A stretch of 64,000 nt of DNA. Source: Mikania micrantha (Eukaryota > Streptophyta > Magnoliopsida > Asterales > Asteraceae). The stretch spans positions 121,645,404 to 121,709,403 of the forward strand of contig CM018691.1 in assembly GCA_009363875.1 (NCBI GenBank), given 5' to 3'. The translations under genes and the position numbers were made by a program. Below the pieces are notes generated by a model that worked only from the letters and a program-made list of their open reading frames with translations, searched no databases and had not been told where the DNA came from. Numbering within the stretch: the first letter of the stretch is position 1; every line of letters begins with the position of its first letter. This document shows positions 56,583-64,000 of this stretch, piece by piece.

Positions 56583-57026
56583 ACTTGGAGTGACCGTGGT
56601 GAATAAATGTGGATACTTAAGCTTCATCTGATCTTCTCGTTCCCAGGTGAATTCTGGACCACGCTTCGACTCCCAACGTACTTTGACAATAGGAATTCTA
56701 CTGCGCTTGAGTTTCTTAACTTCACGGTCCATTATCTCGACTGGTTTTTCAACGAAGTGCATGGTATCATCGATGCGAATGTCATCAAGTTGTACCTGAA
56801 GATCCTGATCAGCTAAGCATTTTCTTAAATTGGACACGTGAAACATCAGGTGTACATTGCTAAGTTCAGGAGGAAGTTCCAACTTGTAGGCAACCTTCCC
56901 GATCCGCTCAAGAATCTTAAAAGGGCCAATATAACGTGGAGCAAGCTTACCCTTCTTCCTGAATCGTACCACTCCTTTCCAAGGTGATACTTTGAGTAAT
57001 ACCAAATCATCAACTTCAAACTCCAA
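56580..57026 (-). pseudogene. Gypsy B: integrase C-terminus and chromodomain-like end
   Basis: It reads FEVDDLVLLKVSPWKGVVRF, then YIGPFKILERIG and the C-terminal IPIVKVRWESKRGPEFTWE block, parallel to residues 1370-1516 of A. It ends at TGA 56580-56582. A TGA at about 57033-57035, where A has Arg in a DRRRK run, cuts it from the integrase core. Confidence 0.92.
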
Positions 57027-57035
57027 AGGTTTTCG

Positions 57036-57866
57036 TCATTTATCCGCGTAACTCTTCTGTCGACTGCGAGCAGCTAACAGACTGTCACGAATCTGGTGAA
57101 TCTTGTCAGTCGTTTCTTGAATAATCTCAGGACCAGTGATCTGCGATTCGCCGACCTCGATCCAACAAATAGGTGACCGACATTTTCTACCATAAAGAGC
57201 TTCAAACGGCGCCATACCAATACTCGCATGATTACTGTTTTCATACGAAGACTCGACTAATGGTAAATGGCTATCCCAGTTGCCACCGAAATCGATGACA
57301 CAAGCTATCAACATATCTTCAAGTGTCTGGATCGTCCGCTCCGCCTGTCCATCCGTTTGAGGATGATAAGCGGTGCTAAGATCCAATCTTGTTCCAAAAG
57401 CTTCATGAAGCGATTCCCAAAATCGTGCTATGAAACGAGCATCACGATCCGATATTATGCTTAAGGGAATTCCATGTCGGCTAACAATCTCATCAACGTA
57501 GATACGAGCTAATTTCCGCACAGGGTACGTCTCGCGTATCGGTAAGAAATGAGCCGACTTGGTTAATCGATCTATTATCACCCAAATACTATCATTACGT
57601 ATCGGTAAGAAATGAGCCGACATGGTTAATCGATCTATTATCACCCAAATACTATCATTACCACTTGCGGTTCGTGGGAGTTTGGTAATAAAATCCATGG
57701 AGATATTCTCCCACTTCCACATGGGTATTTCTGGTTGTATTAACAATCCCGAAGGTCGCTGATGTTCTGCCTTGACTTTAGCACAGTTAAGGCACTTGGA
57801 TACATATTCAGCAATATCCTTCTTCATACCAGGCCACCAGTATAAGACCCTAAGGTCTTGGTACAT
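57036..57866 (-). pseudogene. Gypsy B: integrase core with a 21-codon duplication
   Basis: The catalytic set is visible: D in ISMDFITKLP, D in SIISDRDARF and E in TDGQAERT. Between the first two lies a perfect in-frame tandem repeat of 63 bp (57535-57597 and 57598-57660) that doubles NDSIWVIIDRLTxSAHFLPIR. The upstream zinc-binding block is split at about 57908 by a GAA-to-TAA stop. Confidence 0.92.
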
Positions 57867-57908
57867 CTTATCAGCACCCGGATGGATTGAGTAACGAGAC
57901 TTATGTGC

Positions 57909-58586
57909 TTAATCCAAAATCATCATCCTAAGATCATCCATGTTCGGTATCCACAACCGATTCAAATAATACATCAAACCATCATCTTTAGTTTCCAATA
58001 GTAACTCGGCCCCGCAAGACATCTCATCTCTCAAGATATCTTGAGCCAATGAGTGTTTTTGGGCTGTGAGAACATCGTTACGAAGATTAGTGTGCACTTG
58101 GACACTGTGGATTTGAACATGACTTTTGCGACTAAGCGCATCTGCTACTACATTCGCTTTACCAGGATGGTAGCGAATTTCACAGTCATAATCATTCAAC
58201 AGTTCAACCCATCTCCATTGTCTCATGTTAAGTTCCTTTTGATTGAGTATATGCTGCAAACTTTTATGATCTGTAAAGAGTACACACTTAGTGCCATAAA
58301 GATAATGTATCCATATCTTCAAAGCAAACACGACTGCACCAAGTTCCAAGTCATGTGTAGTGTAGTTCTTATGAATTTTCAGCTGTCTTGATGCGTATGC
58401 CACAACCTTTCCCCGTTGCATGAGAACACAGCCGAGACCTAGATTGGATGCATCACAGTAAACCACAAAGTCATCATTTCCGTCAGGCAGTGTCAAGACA
58501 GGAGCATCACAAAGTTTCTGCTTCAAAGTCTGAAATGCCTCTTCTTGCTTTAGTCCCCACTCATAAGGTTTATTCTTTTGAGTCAA
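57909..58586 (-). pseudogene. Gypsy B: end of reverse transcriptase and RNase H
   Basis: It reads YCDASNLGLGCVLMQRGK, TTHDLELGAVVFALKIW, TDHKSLQHI and YHPGKANVVADALSRKS. One codon is missing in the KIHKNYTTH block compared with A. The stop at its end cuts it from integrase. Confidence 0.92.
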
Positions 58587-58661
58587 AGAAGTGAGAGGGA
58601 CAGCAATCCTAGGGAAATTCGAAATAAACCGCCGATAGTAACCGGCAAGTCCAAGAAATGA

Positions 58662-59020
58662 TCAAATCCCCGTTGGTGTCTTCGGTGTACTCCAATTCTT
58701 CACCGCATCAATCTTTGCAGGATCCACGTGAACACCCTTTTCATTGACTATGTGTCCCAAGAATTGAACTTCCTTAAGCCAAAATTCACACTTAGAAAAT
58801 TTGGCATACAGTCGCTCCTCTCTTAGAATCTCCAAAACCAACTTAAGGTGTTGTTCGTGCTCTTCTTTGCTCTTAGAGTATATTAGGATATCATCAATAA
58901 ACACAATCACAAATTTATCCAAGTATGGCCTGCAAACACGGTTCATGAGATCCATGAAAGCCGCTGGTGCATTGGTAAGGCCGAAAGGCATTATCAGAAA
59001 TTCATAATGACCATATCTTG
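58662..59020 (-). pseudogene. Gypsy B: reverse transcriptase palm, cut by X2
   Basis: It reads YGHYEFLIMPFGLTNAPAAF, the catalytic VFIDDILIYS, FSKCEFWLKEVQFLGH and then a TGA after TPTGI, where A has Arg. The frame is lost at 59021, where the LTR of X2 begins. Confidence 0.93.
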
Positions 59021-61787
59021 TGTCACACCCCCAAATTTCAACTAACGGAATCATACCGTTTGGGACGTGACAAATCAGGATCTCAGATTATTAGACATAA
59101 CGAAGACCTCTATATGCTTTTCAAACATAACTTTGGTCTAAAACTGTAATATCAAAGTTCTAACGTTGCGGAAGCGTTTTTAAAACAATAATAAACATAA
59201 CGGTTTGAAAACTGTAAATTACAAGTCAAAATCTTAAATGTTCAAATTCAAATCCAAAACAACTGTAATGTAAAATATGCATGAGACTCGATCTCCTAGC
59301 CCATGCTTGCTTGTTCTTGTACTTTAACGTCCTGAGAAAACATGTAAATCAAGTCAACACAAAGGTTGGTGCATACACAGGTTTTTATGAATAATCACAA
59401 ATGTTTGAATCAATTGTTTGAACAAGTTGTTTGTATATAATGTTTGCAGACCACATAATCACACATTGCATAGTCATGATAGCTAGTCATTGTACTATTT
59501 ACATAAGCGGTCGACACCGAAGCTGACTGTTAGAATGTTGATTGCCTTTCCACTATTGTCTAGCACAAACAATAGTAATGTTGAATTGGCTAGTTAAACA
59601 CTTGCGTAGACCTACAGTCTACCAAGTGAGGTTTGTCAAACCCAATAGATCTATCTTCAACTACCACGCTTTGCACTACGGCAAACTAAACGGTTCGATA
59701 TGTAAGGACTTGTAATGCTATGTTCGCACTTATCGTAAATAGCTAACTCATGCAAGTGGCATGTATCTAAAATGTTTGTTTGCACATGTTTTCTCCCCCA
59801 AAACAGTTAAAATAAGAAAGGGGCCGTGTACGCACCTTTGAAAGCAAACAGAATGATCAACCCACGTGAAATCGCGCAGAAAATCCTCTACGAAGAATCT
59901 GTGTTTTAACAATAACATTGTGTTATTCAGAATGTCGTTTAATGTGTGAAATCACATACGGGTCAACACACGTATGTTAGATTTTTTAGAAACGTGTATA
60001 CGTATGTACGTGTGTCTTTGAAATCGTTTAATTAAATCATATAACCATATTCGATTTTTTTTAAATAAGCGTAATTATACTCAATTACGTTTTTGGGTTA
60101 AAATGTAAATTTTTATCATTTCATTTTGTTCGGGATCCCGTTACGGTTCCAACGCAACTTGAACGGATCGAATCGGAGTTAGAATGAGTGAGATATGTCA
60201 AAAATACTAAAAATTAGCTTTGAATTCAAAAAAACCAGAGAGGCCAGGTTCGAACCTGTGACCTCTCACTCAGGACACACACTTCCTACCCATCCAACCA
60301 ACTATGATTTTTGTAACAAAAGTCCAGATTATTTGTTTTAAGCGCAAACCAAACTGATTCCCTTTTGTTAACCTTAACCGAAACATATGGTTCAATTGAC
60401 ACCAGATCCGATCACCGTTGGGCTTGAATCCATAGGGCTATGGTTCTGCATATCCAGACGAGTTCACCCACTCTTTTAATTTGATCAGAACTCAAAACCA
60501 TGGCCCAATTCGTGACCCACATAAACTCGAACATAGATAACAAAATTCCACATTCGTTTGGGTCGAATTAATCAAAATTGAACTGTAAAAATCTTAGGTT
60601 CTTCGCTTAACAAGGATTTCGAGTCCTTCTGTAACAACCAATTTGATTTTTATACTCCCTTAAATCAAAATCCCCAATTTGTTACTTTCTAAGAACCCTA
60701 GAATCAAAATCGTTTGATAATCAATGGTTATATGAAATTAACATAGGCTTTTCATTAAGGAGAGGTTTTCGAAACTCTCTGTGTATAAAAATTTGATTAT
60801 CAAACCTATTTGGACCAAAACCCCCAGACCGATTTATGTTAAGAACCCTAGAACTTAAACTCATACAATTCGTTATAATTTGATAAAATTGACTTAGATA
60901 TTTCTTTGAGTATAGTATTCCGAGGCTATCTATATAATTCAATTTGATTTCTAGACTCATTTGAATCAAAACCCCTAATTCGTTCATGAATAAGAACCCT
61001 AGAATTTGAAATTCTAGAATTCGTATTTGTTCGATGAAATTAACATATGGATTTCTTTAAATTGATAATTTCGAAACTCTCTGTATACTTTAATTAGATT
61101 TTTAAATCCTTTTGAACAAAAACCCCCAATTCGGTTTCAAAGATGAACCCTAGCAATCGAACTTGTGCAATTCGAAGTTAGAAACCGAAATTGACATAGG
61201 GTTATGCTTAATCGGTTGTTTTAGGTGGTGTAGGAACGATTTCTTACCTGTTTTGATGTAGAATCGTTGTAGTTCAATTATAAGCCCTAGTTTCGGCCAC
61301 TCCGCAATCGAGTTCTTCTCTTCGCAGCTTCTTGGATCAATTGGTTGTATGGGAAACCTTCTAAAAGTGCCGATGGTAGTATGAGGGTGTTCAATTTTGC
61401 GGATTTTGATCGAACTATTTGGTTTTGCTAATGAATAGCTACGGTTTCACTTCCAAATCATTAACTGAGTTTAATTCGACCATAATGTCTGTAATAAACA
61501 TTGAATTGATGATATTAATCATCAATGTGACTATTATAAGTGATTTAATTCGTCTATAACTTGTATTAGGATTCAATTTCGATTTTTACTTTGATTTTTG
61601 CCGAATTTTGACCTCAAAAGTCAAAACTTTGTATTTTAACCTAATCACCAACTTTATTCTTGTAATTATGGATCTTATAACTCGTTTTGTTCAATTTTAA
61701 CCCTAGTAATTTTTTTTTGTTCAATTTCATATCATTTCGGTTATTTCTGGGGTTAACGGTGTTAATCCGAAAAGTCGGATTGTCACA
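59021..61787 (-). repeat. 3' LTR of X2
   Basis: It runs TGTCACACCCCCAAATTTC...GGATTGTCACA, 2767 bp, matching 13255-15176 plus 29097-30045 inverted. The 150-151-bp repeat is visible through AACCCTAG words at 60695, 60845, 60996 and 61147. A tRNA-like hairpin is at 60236-60306. Confidence 0.92.
60236..60306 (-). other. tRNA 3'-half-like hairpin in LTR X2
   Basis: The minus strand has GAGAGGTCA, then CAGGTTCGAACCTG, then GCCTCTC. Outer arms GAGAGG/CCTCTC and inner arms CAGG/CCTG pair perfectly. Solo LTR X has CAGGAGG/CCTCTG and CAGGG/CCCTG at the same place. Confidence 0.55.
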
Positions 61788-62311
61788 TCATCCCTTTGTT
61801 GAAGGATTTTCGTCCCGAAAATTGTTTAGTGTTAGAAGTAGTTAGGAAACTACTTGCGAGTTCAAATTGTACGTGTTAGTGCGATAGTTGATCATTCCGT
61901 GTACGTGTGTGTACTCACACACAAAACCCAATGTTTGCAACATCACACCTAAGTTTGATCGTTTTATGTAACTGTTTGCGTGCACACTAGTTAGTACACC
62001 TAACTGTGTATGTTTGTATTTGATCATACTAAGCTATATGACCTTACACATAGTGAATGTTTGCAACTGTTTGCACTATGTAACCTTACACATAGAAATT
62101 GTTTGAAACTAACTGTGAATGGTTGCAACTAATCATGTTTGCACTACCATGCAATGTAACACATAAACTATAGCACATAAAATGTAATATAGCACAATGT
62201 TTGTAACAAAACCAATTATATAAAGTGTTTGTGCTTACCATTTGAAATCTGAAGTGTTGATGTGTGAAGCATCACGTCATCCCCTTGTTGAAGGAAATTT
62301 CTTCCCGAAAT
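61788..62311 (-). other. X2: 3' untranslated part with duplicated polypurine region
   Basis: Beside the LTR (61788-61822) the minus strand reads CGAAAAT-type hairpin, then CAAAGGGATGA. About 490 bp further in (62277-62313) a second version reads hairpin AAATTTC/GAAATTT, then CAACAAGGGGATGA. Between them lies sequence with many TTTGCA/TACACA words and no frame. Confidence 0.7.
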
Positions 62312-62827
62312 TTAACGTGTTTTCACAGTGTTTGCAGTTGTTGTTTTGAACAGATGAGGATACTTCTTCATCATTTGATCTTCCCTTTCCCATGTGAATT
62401 CAGGTCCACGTCTTGAATTCCACTGGACCTTGACTATTGGAATTTTGCTGTGTTTGAGCTGTTTGACCTCTCGGTCCATGATTTCAGCTGGTTCTTCAAT
62501 GAACCGTAACTGTTCGTCCACCAGTATCTCTTCAAGTGGCACTATCAATGTCTCATCAAAAAGACATTTCTTTAAGTTCGAAACAGGAAACACATCATGA
62601 ACTCCGCTGAGTTCATCCAGTAATTTAAGTTGATACGCTACCGGACCAATCCTTTTCAAGATCTCAAAAGGTCCTACGTAACGTGGGTTAAGCTTCCCAC
62701 GCTTGCCGAATCGTATCACACTTTTCCAAGGTGATACCTTTAGAAGAACTCGGTTTCCTACTTGAAATTCCAACGGCTTACGACGTTTGTCAGCGTAACT
62801 CTTTTGTCGATCCCGAGCCGCTACCAT
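62312..62827 (-). pseudogene. Gypsy X2: integrase C-terminus and chromodomain-like end
   Basis: It reads ARDRQKSYADKRRKPLEFQV, VLLKVSPWKSVIRFGKRGKL, YVGPFEILKRIG and IPIVKVQW with FTWEREDQ, similar to A residues 1353-1510. It ends at 62312, just beyond the post-stop hairpin. The Met shown at its start is internal, and the frame upstream is interrupted near 62830-63003 by a stop (V-x-FSYNN, GAA/GAG to TAA at about 63001). Confidence 0.9.
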
Positions 62828-64000
62828 ACGGTTCCGGATTTGAACTATCTTCTTTGTCGTTTCGTGTACTAGTTTAGGACCTGTTATCTGACTGTCACCA
62901 ATTTCAGCCCAACAAACCGGTGAACGACATTTACGACCGTATAAAGCTTCAAACGGTGTTGCCTGAATATTTGTATGATAACTGTTGTTGTAAGAGAATT
63001 ACACTAACGGTAAGTGGTTTTCCCAGCTATCACCAAAATCAATGACACAAGCTCGTAACATGTCCTCGAACGTCTGAATCGTACGTTCACTCTGACCGTC
63101 AGTTTGCTGATGATAAGGGTACTCATGTCTAAACGAGTTCCCAAGGACTTATGGAGTGATTTCCAAAAGTTTGAAGTGAATCGGGCATCCCGATCTGATA
63201 TGATTGAAATTGGTACGCCATGACGTGCTACCACTTCCTTGATGTAAATGCGAGTTAGTTTCTCCATTTTGTCGGTTTCCTTAATTGCTAAGAAATGTGC
63301 AGATTTCATTAATCGGTCAACAATTACCCATATCGTATCACAGCCACTTGGTGTACGGGGTAACTTAGTAATGAAATCCATCGAAATCTGTTCCCATTTC
63401 CACATAGGTATTTCTGGTTGTTGTAGTAAACCAGATGGTTTTTGATATTCAACTTTGACTTTTGAACAAGTCAAACATTTGCTAACGTACTTAGCAATGT
63501 CGGCTTTCATATGAGGCCACCAATACAGTGCCTTTAAGTCATGGTACATCTTGTCTGATCCCGGATGGACTGAATATCTGGATTTGTGCGCTTCATCCAT
63601 CACGAGTTCCCTTAAACCACCATACAAAGGTATCCAAAGTCGACTAATGAAATAACGAGTTCCATCAGGCTTAACATTCAATTGTTTTTCCATTCCTCGT
63701 AAAGATTCCTGTTCCAAGTTATCCTTTTCTAAAGCTTCAAGCTGAGCACTGCGTACCTTGTCAGGTAAGTCAGTATGTATCGTCATCATAAGTGCGCGAA
63801 CCCGTCTTGTCGATGTTGTATCTTTTCTGCTTAAAGCATCAGCTACCACATTAGCTTTTCCCGGATGATATTTGATTGCGCATTCGTAGTCGTTCCACAA
63901 CTCGACCCACCGTCATTGTCTCATATTAAGCTCATTTTGATCAAAGATATGTTGCAAACTCTTATGATCAGTGTAAATGGTACACTTGGTTCCATATAAA
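62828..64000 (-). pseudogene. Gypsy X2: RNase H end and integrase core
   Basis: It reads TDHKSLQHI (about 63955), then ELNMRQ followed by a TGA where A has Arg, and YHPGKANVVADALSRK. The zinc-binding HKSRYSVHPG...C-x-x-C and ISMDFITKLP and SIISDRDARF follow. A small deletion near 63115 shifts the frame before the TDGQSERT block, so the catalytic Glu lies in another frame (about 63090). It continues beyond the window. Confidence 0.88.

Larger units (their letters stand above)
53025..59020 (-). mobile_element. Ty3/gypsy element B, broken; rest beyond window
   Basis: The 3' LTR is 53025-56545 and the internal region runs from 56546. The pol is 60-70% similar by eye to that of A but is broken by stops. 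At 59021 element X2 is inserted in the reverse transcriptase. B itself is inserted in LTR A3 (flank CTACA). The 5' part, including gag, protease and 5' LTR, would lie beyond 64000. Confidence 0.9.
59021..64000 (-). mobile_element. Ty3/gypsy element X2 (X family), 3' part; rest beyond window
   Basis: The 3' LTR is 59021-61787, the internal region starts at 61788, and pol runs to the window end. Its LTR is the family of solo LTR X. It gives the body of the element that once left LTR X: a chromovirus related to A and B. It is inactive as it stands because of frameshifts and stops. The 5' LTR and target duplication are not in view. Confidence 0.9.

Overview
This window looks like plant nuclear DNA, and almost all of it is nested LTR retrotransposons. 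I found no convincing host gene, tRNA or rRNA gene. The recognisable proteins are Ty1/copia and Ty3/gypsy (chromovirus) gag-pol. The LTR ends (TGTCACACCCC... and TGTAACACCCC...), the initiator-Met-tRNA type primer sites and the AT-rich, CpG-poor background fit a flowering plant. My guess from general memory of such elements is a composite (Asteraceae), but the sequence alone does not prove this. Most elements lie on the minus strand, so their 5' LTR is at the higher coordinate.

Layout of 1-46128. An A-like gypsy leader plus 5' LTR (A2, 45333-46128) was hit by a copia element D, whose 5' LTR is 44826-45332 and whose body runs left beyond the window. D was hit by a solo LTR (W2, 3054-5775, duplication CCAAA), by a W-family LTR (51-1613, itself cut by LTR Z at 1-50) and by a large solo LTR Y (about 8776-42809). 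Y was hit by a copia complex C (9422-39512, duplication AGACC). C carries an unusual third ORF downstream of pol. That ORF was hit by solo LTR X (13255-30045, duplication GGAGC). X was hit by the intact gypsy element A (15177-29091, duplication GTATG). The order from oldest to youngest is A2, D, Y, C, X, A. LTR divergence agrees: about 0.2% for A and about 5% for C, both counted by eye.

Layout of 46129-64000. A minus-oriented LTR (V, 46129-48932) separates truncated A2 from truncated Y2 (48933-49774). Next comes a plus-strand gene remnant E (49775-51958), which is a distant homologue of the third ORF of C. Then follow an A-like LTR (A3, 51959-53024) cut by gypsy B (LTR 53025-56545, broken pol 56580-59020). 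B is cut inside its reverse transcriptase by gypsy X2 (LTR 59021-61787, broken pol to the window end).

How the parts work together. A is the only element with an uninterrupted gag-pol frame (1516 codons), two near-identical LTRs, a primer site and a polypurine tract. It could supply its own proteins, and perhaps act on its broken relatives B and X2. Beyond the coding parts, the LTRs carry structured sequence: family-specific clusters of short CG-containing words in both orientations, hairpins with compensating base changes, tRNA 3'-half-like hairpins, 151-bp and 66-bp tandem repeats, and a recurring TATA-box module. These, together with the third-ORF family, are the parts most worth a second look.
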